DNA of 64,000 bases from contig CALZFC010000137.1 of the NCBI GenBank assembly GCA_945643635.1, forward strand, positions 1-64,000. Reading direction: 5' to 3'. Below are positions 25,301 through 35,242 of this stretch, piece by piece. A program made the position numbers and the translations under genes. How positions within the stretch are numbered: position 1 is the first letter of the stretch; each line of letters starts with the position of its first letter. The stretch is from Allodiplogaster sudhausi. Taxonomy: Eukaryota; Nematoda; Chromadorea; Rhabditida; Diplogasteridae. The notes below the pieces were generated by a model. It saw only the letters and a program-made list of their open reading frames with translations. It ran no database searches and was not told the DNA's origin.

Positions 25301-27473
25301 GCCTCTCTCTCTCTTCTCTGCCTCTCTCTCTCTCCTCTGCCTCTCTCTCTTCTCTGCCTCTCTCTCTCTTCTCTGCCTCTCTCTCTCTTCTCTGCCTCTC
25401 TCTCTCTCTTCTCTGCCTCTCTCTCTTCTCTGCCTCTCTCTCTCTTCTCTGCCTCTCTCTCTTCTCTGCCTCTCTCTCTCTTCTCTGCCTCTCTCTCTCT
25501 CCTCTGCCTCTCTCTCTTCTCTGCCTCTCTCTCTCTTCTCTGCCTCTCTCTCTCTTCTCTGCCTCTCTCTCTCTCTTCTCTGCCTCTCTCTCTCTCTTCT
25601 CTGCCTCTCTCTCTCTTCTCTGCCTCTCTCTCTCTTCTCTGCCTCTCTCTCTTCTCTGCCTCTCTCTCTCTTCTCTGCCTCTCTCTCTCTTTTCTCTGCC
25701 TCTCTCTCTTCTCTGCCTCTCTCTCTCTTCTCTGCCTCTCTCTCTTCTCTGCCTCTCTCTCTCTCTTCCCTGCCTCTCTCTCTTCTCTGCCTCTCTCTCT
25801 CTCTTCTCTGCCTCTCTCTCTTCTCTGCCTCTCTCTCTCTTCTCTGCCTCTCTCTCTCTCCTCTGCCTCTCTCTCTTCTCTGCCTCTCTCTCTCTTCTCT
25901 GCCTCTCTCTCTCTTCTCTGCCTCTCTCTCTTCTCTGCCTCTCTCTCTCTTCTCTGCCTCTCTCTCTCTCCTCTGCCTCTCTCTCTTCTCTGCCTCTCTC
26001 TCTCTTCTCTGCCTCTCTCTCTCTTCTCTGCCTCTCCCTCTTCTCTGCCTCTCTCTCGCTCTTCTCTGCCTCTCTCTCTTCCCTGCCTCTCTCTCTTCTC
26101 TGCCTCTCTCTCTCTTCTCTGCCTCTCTCTCTCTCTTCTCTGCCTCTCTCTCTCTCTTCTCTGCCTCTCTCTCTCTTCTCTGCCTCTCTCTCTCTTTTCT
26201 CTGCCTCTCTCTCTCTTCTCTGCCTCTCTCTCTCTCTTCTCTGCCTCTCTCTCTTCTCTGCCTCTCTCTCGCTCTTCTCTGCCTCTCTCTCTTCCCTGCC
26301 TCTCTCTCTTCTCTGCCTCTCTCTCTCTCTCTCTCTGCCTCTCTCTCTCTCTTCTCTGCCTCTCTCTCTCTCTTCTCTGCCTCTCTCTCTCTTCTCTGCC
26401 TCTCTCTCTCTCTTCTCTGCCTCTCTCTCTCTCTTCTCTGCCTCTCTCTCTCTCTTCTCTGCCTCTCTCTCTCTTCTCTGCCTCTCTCTCTCTCTTCTCT
26501 GCCTCTCTCTCTCTCTTCTCTGCCTCTCTCTCTCTCTTCTCTGCCTCTCTCTCTCTCTTCTCTGCCTCTCTCTCTCTTCTCTGCCTCTCTCTCTCTCTTC
26601 TCTGCCTCTCTCTCTCTCTTCTCTGCCTCTCTCTCTCTCTTCTCTGCCTCTCTCTCTCTCTTCTCTGCCTCTCTCTCTTCTCTGCCTCTCTCTCTCTTCT
26701 CTGCCTCTCTCTCTCTCCTCTGCCTCTCTCTCTTCTCTGCCTCTCTCTCTCTTCTCTGCCTCTCTCTCTCTCTTCTCTGCCTCTCTCTCTTCTCTGCCTC
26801 TCTCTCTCTTCTCTGCCTCTCTCTCTCTCCTCTGCCTCTCTCTCTTCTCTGCCTCTCTCTCTCTTCTCTGCCTCTCTCTCTCTTCTCTGCCTCTCTCTCT
26901 CTCTTCTCTGCCTCTCTCTCTTCTCTGCCTCTCTCTCTCTTCTCTGCCTCTCTCTCTCTCTTCTCTGCCTCTCTCTCTCTCTTCTCTGCCTCTCTCTCTC
27001 TCTTCTCTGCCTCTCTCTCTTCTCTGCCTCTCTCTCTCTTCTCTGCCTCTCTCTCTCTCCTCTGCCTCTCTCTCTTCTCTGCCTCTCTCTCTCTTCTCTG
27101 CCTCTCTCTCTCTTCTCTGCCTCTCTCTCTCTCTTCTCTGCCTCTCTCTCTTCTCTGCCTCTCTCTCTCTTCTCTGCCTCTCTCTCTCTTTTCTCTGCCT
27201 CTCTCTCTTCTCTGCCTCTCTCTCTCTTCTCTGCCTCTCTCTCTCTCTTCTCTGCCTCTCTCTCTTCTCTGCCTCTCTCTCGCTCTTCTCTGCCTCTCTC
27301 TCTTCCCTGCCTCTCTCTCTTCTCTGCCTCTCTCTCTCTCTTCTCTGCCTCTCTCTCTTCTCTGCCTCTCTCTCTCTTCTCTGCCTCTCTCTCTCTCTTC
27401 TCTGCCTCTCTCTCTCTCTTCTCTGCCTCTCTCTCTTCTCTGCCTCTCTCTCTCTTCTCTGCCTCTCTCTTCC
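2461..27473. repeat. 25-kb pyrimidine-rich satellite array
   Basis: About 1,300 head-to-tail units of TTCTCTGCC followed by a TC run, giving units of mainly 17, 19 or 21 nt. The plus strand is almost free of A and has one G per unit. Stop codons are therefore nearly impossible on either strand, so the very long reading frames here (over 8,000 codons) reflect composition and are not genes. From 2461 to about 8050 units are irregular, with many substitutions and odd lengths (CTGTGCC, CTATGCC variants). From about 8050 to the abrupt right edge they are uniform, and variant units recur in ordered blocks, which indicates higher-order repeats spread by unequal exchange or amplification. Confidence 0.97.
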
Positions 27474-27866
27474 TCGTCTTCAAATTAAAAGATGGCCACT
27501 CGTACCGATTGACACTCAGTAAACAGTGCCTTTAATTCAATTCTTTATCTTCCTCATAAAATTCAATCCCAAATAAATACTTTAAAAATACGTAATTGCC
27601 CAAATACGCTATGAGATTTAAACGAGCATTTAATTGGTTATTTTGTTATAAGTTTCAAGTTTTTTTTATAAGTTTATAAGTTGATATACAAAATTTAAAT
27701 GACGAACTTTAAACCATTTGCTTTCTACGCATATGGTTCTCGTGCGAACCATCTAATCGCTAGAACCGGTGGACTCACTTCGTTTGCTGCCTCCTCGTTC
27801 TCTATTCCATACAGTACGAATGTAGAATGGAAAATGTATAAAGGGAAGAAAGAAGAGAAGAGAAGA
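27474..27866. other. AT-rich spacer after the satellite
   Basis: The satellite ends abruptly and is followed by about 390 bp of AT-rich DNA leading to the next gene. It may hold that gene's promoter and 5' UTR. No TATA box or other site could be assigned with confidence. An in-frame extension of the next gene's first exon is open back to 27699. Confidence 0.5.
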
Positions 27867-28172
27867 ATGTTCGCCCTTCGGCTGGCTCAGAAGCTCCCTC
27901 GTTCTCTGCTCGTGGAATGGGAAGACGGTCTTGCCGCCAACTTCACGTATGTCTGGCTTCGAGATAACTCGGTCCGTTTCTCTTTCTTTCTTTTCTAATA
28001 CCTTTATCGACCTCCCTTTTATTTTTACTACCCCTTCCATACCATTTTTTTTCATTGTGTTTTTTTTTGTCATTTTATTGCCAATAAACTTTGTTTTTAG
28101 GAACGCAGACCCAGTCTGCTTCACCTCGATCTACAGTCAAAACCGGATTTTGGACAATGACAGAGAGAAGGC

Positions 28173-28203
<31 letters not shown>

Positions 28204-28205
28204 GG

Positions 28206-28240
<35 letters not shown>

Positions 28241-29192
28241 AACACAAGTTATGGAAATGCCCGTTGCTGTTGAAGGTGGTGGAGTACTCGTTCGGCTCCC
28301 TTTCTGTTGTGTGGCCGCCCTTCCTCTCCTCCTCTTACTCTTCCAGCTTCCTTCGTCATCACGCATCTTCTTCTTCCTTGACCAAAGTGCACACTTCATC
28401 CACTCAATCGTCTCTTCCCGTCAACAACAAGGTCAACTTCCCCCTCCCATCCCTCTTCAGAATGTTAACTGGCTACTTGCAGACTCTGCAAGTGCCATGG
28501 CAAGTGGAAGAGAGCACGGCAGAAGGGCAGCGCAGCCTCCACGCCGTCGGCCACTTGGCGAGCTTCGAGTGGACGGAGGGCGCTTACGAGGCCAGCACGA
28601 TCTGGCCTCAGCTGCAGAAGATTCCTTCTCTTTGCACCGTGCAAGTCGCTGACTCCCACACGAAGAGTGCCAAGGTCAGTGCCCGTCCTCCCCCTCCGTT
28701 CTCACCCCTCCCCAATCAGGTGAACCTGGTAGATGCGGCCTCTGCTCTAGCTGTGATGTCTGCCACTCATCCACGCGAGGTTACTTCTGCAAGCGTAGAG
28801 TACACATCGGGATTGTTCACTGCAACTCATCCCGTGGCCACTCTTCAAGATGGCAGAGTCGTCGGTGTCAGTTTCCATTTGAACAGGAATAACATTCTAA
28901 GAGGTCAGCCATTCATTCTTGCAGGCTGTGTTCAATAACGAACTTCGTTCTCCCCATATCACCGTGGAATCTATCGAGACATTGTATGCATCACTAAAAA
29001 CCTTCCACAAGGTATATATCTGCTCTGTTCTTGGCTCCACCACTCAATGTAATAACTCTGCAGATTTGTTTGCAACTCATGCATACGGTGCAGCTGGAAA
29101 AAGGAATGCTGCTCATGGTCGACAACACCAAAACTCTCATTGGCGCCCCGGCCCAGGCGGGACGGCGTCTCCATCTCAAAGTGTACAACTAA
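27867..29192 (+). CDS. TMLHE/BBOX-family protein, probable pseudoenzyme
   Basis: This resembles trimethyllysine and gamma-butyrobetaine dioxygenases, the Fe(II)/2-oxoglutarate enzymes of carnitine synthesis. Proposed exons: 27867-27971, 28101-28135, 28236-28674, 28720-28866, 28925-29011, 29064-29192 (about 313 aa; relatives have 380-420). The N-terminal domain shows VEWEDG and YVWLRDN, then GSLSVVWPP and FLRHH, matching the family's W-DG and WPDGH-WLR motifs. The C-terminal part follows the family from VNLVDA through DGRVVG and FNNELRS to LVDN-like residues. The HxD iron motif cannot be found, and the distal LHGR motif reads LIGAPAQAG, so the iron triad looks lost. The join of exons 1-3 crosses a GA repeat and is uncertain, as is the start codon. 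It could be a decaying gene or a non-catalytic paralogue. Confidence 0.65.
28147..28235. repeat. GA microsatellite in an intron
   Basis: A nearly pure GA tract lies just before the proposed acceptor of exon 3 of the TMLHE-like gene. It is open in every frame, so it can be mistaken for an Arg/Glu-rich exon. Confidence 0.85.
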
Positions 29193-29249
29193 TAACTCAT
29201 CTATTCCTCACAGCTAACCCTTCCCACCAACACTCTCGATCTCCCTCTC

Positions 29250-29293
<44 letters not shown>

Positions 29294-30258
29294 AGCCTGA
29301 TCTCCCTTCTCTGCTTATCATTTCTCTTCCAATCTACGCAATTTCACAGAACACTTTTCGTGGCTTCGCAATGCTCCACTCTTCATTAGATCATTCAATG
29401 ATTTTTCTCTATGACAGCGTATCACGAGGTTTCCAGTCACCCCACTCATCTTCTTACTTCCCATAGTCTTTTTTTAATCCCCTTCACGTGTATTAAATTC
29501 GGGTTGCCGTTTGGAGAGCAAAAATGGTTTTTTTTTGGTTGTTGATAAATTGTCTGTAATCTACAATATCATCCTGATTCTTCCATCATATGAAATGTGT
29601 TTGGATCTGCAGAGAGAAATAACGAAAGACAATTACGTGGGCTAATCGTAAGCAGCGAAATGAATACAATCCACGCGCCCAGTGTATGGATCAGTGAACA
29701 CACGAAATCATCGCGAAGAATGCAACGTAGATCGTTTTATAGTAGGCCACCCGATTTCTAAATTGTTTTCGCCACCGACAAAAAATAAATAGACTGTTTA
29801 TTGGTTGTGCTTTGAAGTGTTACGATGCCCTTAATGGCAAGATTAACGCACCACTATCAGGATGAGGAATATTAAAGCGATATGCGTGGTAAATAGTTCA
29901 CATGGGTGTATATGGGTGAATCGGTGAATATTACTAATTTCCTCAGCTGAATAGGAAATTATTATTTGAATTTTTTAGTGCGCTATTGTAAGACAAATTT
30001 TTGCTGTGATTCAGGGAATTTTTCGGAACAAAATTGTCACGGAAACCACCCGCGGGTGACGGGTGAGTGAGCATTGTTGGTTAATTTATACATCTACAAA
30101 CTATTTTATTTTTTCAAAATGGACTCTTTTTCTCCTTTGATATTCACGAATTATTGTTTTCATGAGGTTTGATTTGTTTTTGCCGAGGGAATTAATTCAA
30201 TATGGTTTGATGAAGCCCTTCTAAGTGAAGTTTCCTTTGAGATCGGAGCGGACGAGCG
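29193..30258. other. Intergenic, no gene seen
   Basis: The stretch between the TMLHE-like stop and the COX6C start holds a CT microsatellite (about 29252-29291) and AT-rich sequence. I found no exon, RNA gene or mobile-element end. The COX6C promoter should lie at its right end. Confidence 0.5.
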
Positions 30259-31120
30259 ATGGCTGCTACCCCGCCGGTGATGCGTGGTCTCCTCCACGCC
30301 TACGGCCGCAAGGCTATGGCCATTTCCTTCGCCGCGGCCTTCTCCTCCACCGCTGCCTTCTACGTCTTCTACGTCCAGCCGCGCCACAACCGATACCAGG
30401 AGTTCTTCAAGTTAGCCTGTATATTCAGCATACTCTAGTATTCGGATGTGGAAGGACTGTCTTGACTGGACCGCCGCCACGTTCTTTAACCATTACTGTG
30501 ATCAATATCATTAATGCTGTTTTCTACAACTTTCACGTTCACGTTTACGTAGTGCGTTCTCCAATTGAATTATGTGGCTCGCTCAAATTCAAGTTTTATT
30601 AGCTTCGTCAATGGCTTATCTGTGTTGTTCTCCCAGTATTTGGCGGTGTTTGCGAGGAAACAAATGTGAAAAAATTATTACTATTGAGCTATTCCCATCC
30701 AAGAGGCCGAATTTTTTTTCTGAAAGTTATTTTCGCTAAAATTTACTCTACGGGCGTCTTCCGGTACGAAGAACACGAATTTCACATTCATTTCTTATCA
30801 CGACGTCACTTTCCCGATTTACGGTAACTATGACGTGTATGGCCTTTTCGCCTCGAACTACGTGTATTCTAGATGGGAATTAAAGTGAACAGAAAATATG
30901 AGTAGTAAGTTCACATTCCCCATTTTCAACCTCTGGGGTGCGAACAGCTGAATAGTAGTAATTTCTTTTCCCTATGTCTCTGAATGCGAATAAATGCAGG
31001 AACTACGACCCGTACACGAGGATGCGTGAGATCTGCTCGAAGAACAAGGGCTACATGCACACTTGCCCCGACGAGCTGGCCAAGTTGTACGAGGAGAAGG
31101 GCAAAACTGTCCACCCATGA
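30259..31120 (+). CDS. COX6C: Cytochrome c oxidase subunit 6C
   Basis: A small inner-membrane subunit of respiratory complex IV. Two exons, 30259-30410 and 31000-31120, join in frame (TTC AA|G AAC) to give 90 aa. The protein begins MAATPPVMRGLL, has one membrane span (about residues 17-38, AMAISFAAAFSSTAAFYVFY), and then the family's basic linker and YQEFFKNYDPYTRM motif. COX6C from vertebrates has about 75 residues and ends soon after this motif. Here there is a C-terminal extension with two cysteines nine residues apart (ICSKNKGYMHTCP), the spacing of intermembrane-space CX9C proteins. The 589-nt intron is long for this window. The gene is convergent with COG5, with 149 bp between stop codons. 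Confidence 0.9.
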
Positions 31121-31269
31121 GAGGCTTTCTCTCGCCGTAGATACCTTATGATTCTCTTTATTCCGTATCACAGTAAAGGAGATAGAGATGTCTATTTTTA
31201 CACAAAAGAACAGACAACCCGAGCCAAGTGTATTATAGTGTACGTATGATAAATTAGTAAGGAAAAAGC

Positions 31270-32934
31270 CTATTTGGCGATGACAATGGAGGTCTTGAAC
31301 GTCTCGAGTAATTGTAGAATAGTAGGGTAGCTCGTGACGTATTCCGGAGCCCCTAGAGAAATTTTGATCTGGTGGAATTCGTCCAGCTTCGTTTACCCCT
31401 CAACCAACCTTTCTTAGCAACTGAGGCGGCGTAAGAATGAAGGAGATTAGAGAGGAAGCGAAGGCGGTCCTCGTCAGAGGCAGCCATACTCCACGACACG
31501 TACTCAGCAGGGCTCTGCTCAACTGATTCGTGGGGGCTCACTAACTCGGTTGGAGACTCCTCCTGCGGAAGGGAAGGTTAGGGGCAAGGGGAAGACAGAG
31601 AGAGACAGAGACAGGGAGGGAGGTAGAGAGAGAGGGAGAGAGAGACAAGGAAGGAGAGAGAGAAGTGCAAGAGAACGAGAGTGGTAGCGGAGATAGGGAG
31701 AGAGAGATTACGTGGATGAGGAGGTGGCAGAAGATCCACGCTGGAACGCACGAATTGGTTGACCATGTAATCTGTAGCGGAGAGAAGTTAGAGGGACAGA
31801 AGATGAGGGGAACAGAACCTGCGAGGTTGGTTGGACGAAGAGCGCAGAGAGGACGGAGTCGTCACGGCCGGCAAGAGAAGCCACTCCAAATGGGGTAGTC
31901 AGCGAGTCCAGACTTTCAGTCAATTCAACTAAGTCAACCCTTAACATTTTAATAGATTAAAATAAAGACACGTTTTCGGTTATTCCAAACGAAGCACCCA
32001 CCGAAGCTTTGCGATGAGAGAAGGGTCAGAGGGACGAAGGAGAGAGGAGTGGAGAAGGAAGCAGAAGAAGGCATGCTCTGCCAGACGAGACATCACTTCA
32101 CTCCGGCCAAGGGATACCGTACTCTGCACTGCATGCACACTCAGGCGAGACACGTACGATGACAACTCCTGAAAAAAGATAGAAGAGGAGGGAGCAGAGA
32201 AGACAGGAATAAAGGAATGGACAGAGAGAGCGAGAGAATTACCTGCATGTACTCGGAGACCGACGTTTTTGAGGCGTCCCGGAGGCTCTTGTCAGTGTGC
32301 ATCGTGGCCAGAATGGCAGAAAGGGCATCGCGGGCAGCCAATTCGAGCTGAGAAGAGCAGGAGTCTAGGAGAGAGTGCAGAGAAGCAGAGCGGGAAGGCC
32401 ACTGAGAGGCCAGAGCTGGAATGAAGAGAGTAAAGGGGGGATGAGGGGAGAGGGGCTAACAGGCAGCAGCAGATAAGTGTGCATAGTTGGTAGTCTGGAT
32501 GGAGGAGAGTCGTTCTCCGAGGAGGAGACTTGACTCGTCCATTCGGATGGCCTCCTTCATCCTGGCTGCCACCGTCTCCAGGCATCTCCCAATCGCAGCC
32601 TCCGCTTCGCTTCGAAGACTCGAATCCCACTCCAGACGACGAAGTTCATCTTCCATTGCAGAGTTCAACTGAACATCGAGTCTCTTTGGTCAGAGAGGGG
32701 AGAAGCAAAGAGAACAACCATCTGGACGAAGGAAGAAGGGTTGAGAATGCTAGAGAAGTCGTGGCGGGAGACGAGGAGTTGCAGACGGGAAGAAGCTTGG
32801 ACCACCAGGGAGTGCTTCAAGGGACGGAGGGCCTCTTCCACCACGGCCACGGCAGAAGAAGCACGAAGAGAAGACAGCATACGAGACAGAGACTGCACCA
32901 GACTGCAATCACTCTCTCTTTATCTCATTCATCG

Positions 32935-32984
<50 letters not shown>

Positions 32985-34512
32985 GTCCAGAGTATTCCGC
33001 CTCGGCCTGGACACGGGCTCTCAGTGTTCTGGCCAAGCGCTCGCAGAATCTCAACATTTTAGTAGATAAATATATATATATATAAATAATAATAAAATAT
33101 GTCGAAAGTCAAAGAAATCAGCAAGGATGAACAGACTTGGTAAATGGCTGCTCGCCAAGGAGAGCAGTCTGTTCCAGTCTGCTCTGCATTTCATTCACTG
33201 TTTGGGAGAGCAGAGAAGAGCCACCTTGAGAAGCGGGGACGGATGGACTGAACAAGTAAAAGAGAGAGACAGAGAGACAGAGAGAGAGAGAGAAAGAGAG
33301 GGAAAGAGAGAGAGGGGGTCGAGAGAGATGAGTAGGAAGAGAGAGAAAATAAGACAAAAAGTTTAAGAGAGAAATGAACCTCCTTCTGCCTCCATCATAA
33401 AGCTTAAGCAACGACGAATCGACCTCGGCAACAAATTTCGTAATTATAACCTCCAATTCATCTGTAAGGATAGCGGAGAACACCGTTTGAGTGTAGATGT
33501 AAGAGGTTCTCTGGACTGACGGTCAATAATGCCAAGAAGTTGTAAAGCGCGAAGACAAGAAGAAGCCCCTGAACTGTTGAGAGTAGACAAAGAATTGTGA
33601 AGTTGAGTGACTGCAGAGTCCGCGACCTAGACAGAACATGGACTGGGTTAACAGAGGATGAAAAGCAATTACAACATAGGACGGAAAGAGGAGCGATAAA
33701 AGTAGAACTGTAAGGAAAACCTCTTTGACGGCAGCATTGAGCTTCTCTCCAATGGTTGGCTTCAGCCACACAAGTTGCTCCAACTCACGGTTCTCCTTCA
33801 CGATTGCACGGATCTAAATGAAATTGCCAAATGTGCTGTGATGGTTGAAGTAGCCTCTCTTAGTGAAAGGAAAGTAACCTCGCAAAGAGACTCTGCTTTC
33901 TTGATCACGTCCACAAACTTGGAGCTGTTTGCCATCAACTCTTCGCATCTCAAATAATGAGCGTGAGGTTGGCGGATATATATATTTTCTGTGAGAATTA
34001 CTTTTATGCATTCAAATATATCATTAATCACTCTTGCAACAAACAACAAAAAATTAAATGCACCTGGCAGCATCAGCGAGGAGTTGCTTGGCAAGGAGAA
34101 GTCTCTCAGTGGAGTTCACGGCCTCACGATGACTCGCCAGTTGAGAAGACAACAATTTGGCCATCACATCGCAACTCTCCAATTAGCAACAGCCTTTGTT
34201 TCTCTGTCTCTCCTCCATCCGTGCACTCTCTCACTGCCCTCTTTTCTGTCTTTCCCCTAACAATGCACTCTCTCACTGTCCCCTTTCTCTGTCTCTCCCC
34301 TAACAATGCACTCTCTCACTGTCCCCCTTTCTCTGTCTCTCCCGCATCCATGCACTCTCTCACTGTCTCATACCTGCTTCACTTCATTCATGTGCGCATC
34401 GACTGATCGTTGACGTCTTTCAAGTGATTCCAGTGCTGTTGTTTGCTCGAGCAGACGAGACAAATTCTCCTCCACCTCAAAACTACCTCTTAAAGAGAGA
34501 AAGAAAAAGGGG

Positions 34513-34563
<51 letters not shown>

Positions 34564-34878
34564 CGAAACGAACTCCTTTACGTAGCTGCTTGTTGACATG
34601 TGCATCTATGGTGGATACTCTAGAAAGAAGAGACTCAGCTCGGCTGGAGTCGGCCCTCGCTACACTCGACAGATATTCTGCTTCGCTCACCCTCAACCAA
34701 CCGCATTACAGTAATTCTACCTCAATCCTACAATACCCGCACAAATTTCATAGACCAGCATAGGCTACTTTTTGGAATATATAATGGTTTCATTCTTGAT
34801 CTAAAACTTTTAAGAGTAAGGAAGCTATTCTGACCTTCCCCAAATGTAGTCCTCCAACGTTGATTCCAACGGTTGCAT
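31270..34878 (-). CDS. COG5: Conserved oligomeric Golgi complex subunit 5
   Basis: A subunit of the COG tethering complex, which guides retrograde vesicles to the Golgi. The N-terminal exons join in phase: 34835-34878 (MQPLESTLEDYIWG), 34582-34691, 34374-34486 (LEQTTALESLERRQ, matching the family's QATGIESLE segment), 34064-34176 (LLLAKQLLADAAR), 33879-33948, 33721-33813. Middle segments matching the family include FVAEVDSSLLKLYDGG (near 33400), ELRRLEWDSS (near 32620) and LSAILATMHTDK (near 32300). Further on are RLAEHAFFCFLLHSSLLRP (near 32070), then exons 31409-31562 (SDEDRLRFLSNLLHSYAASV) and 31270-31353 (YPTILQLLETF). I could not join all central exons: near 33500 the frame seems to break, and the exon around 31770 is uncertain. 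Human COG5 has about 840 residues. Introns carry CT/GA repeats. Confidence 0.85.
32940..32981. repeat. CT microsatellite in a COG5 intron
   Basis: An uninterrupted CT run on the plus strand. The COG5 transcript therefore carries it as GA. Confidence 0.9.
33264..33316. repeat. GA microsatellite in a COG5 intron
   Basis: Imperfect GA tract on the plus strand, read as CT in the COG5 transcript. Confidence 0.85.
34203..34370. repeat. ~43-bp minisatellite in a COG5 intron
   Basis: TGCACTCTCTCACTG recurs at about 34222, 34264, 34308 and 34350, separated by pyrimidine-rich TCTCTGTCTCTCCC stretches. It fills most of the intron between COG5 exons 34374-34486 and 34064-34176. Confidence 0.85.
34499..34561. 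repeat. GA microsatellite in COG5 intron 2
   Basis: A long near-perfect GA run (CT in the transcript) fills most of the intron between exons 34582-34691 and 34374-34486. Confidence 0.9.
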
Positions 34879-35242
34879 CGAGCTAGACGATGCCTTGCCC
34901 TCCTTCTGCTCTCTACTCGTAAAGTATAATTCTGGCAACCCAACCAGTATTCCAATTGCCAGGAGCACGAAATTTCACTATTTATCCATAACAACAATAA
35001 CAAAAACAATCATTTGCAACTCTTAAAACAACGGAAACTGTTAGTACCTATACTCTGCTTCTAATATGTCCTCGTTTTAAACATGACTGTGAAATGAGTT
35101 TCGTCTCATAGAACCAAAACAGTTATAAAGTAGAATAAAAGAAAACCGAAGGAGATCTCAGCAGCTGTAAGCATCTCAACACGGCTCACTTGTGGATTTC
35201 AGGTTATTTCTAGGAATCCGCAGATAAAGCAACCAGGCCAAG

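Noticed and set aside
2461..27473. CRISPR-like array
   Set aside because: There are no unique spacers; the variable part is only a TC run, and the context is eukaryotic.
18508..27483. Minus-strand Arg/Glu-rich open frame of about 3,000 codons
   Set aside because: The minus strand is almost pure GA, so stops are absent by composition. The frame is set by the satellite, not by selection.
3085..27522. Giant plus-strand open frames (over 8,000, 7,000 and 4,300 codons) of Ser/Leu/Phe/Cys repeats
   Set aside because: The plus strand of the satellite has almost no A, so no stop can occur in any frame. Unit length changes by 2 nt at random points, so no frame is conserved.
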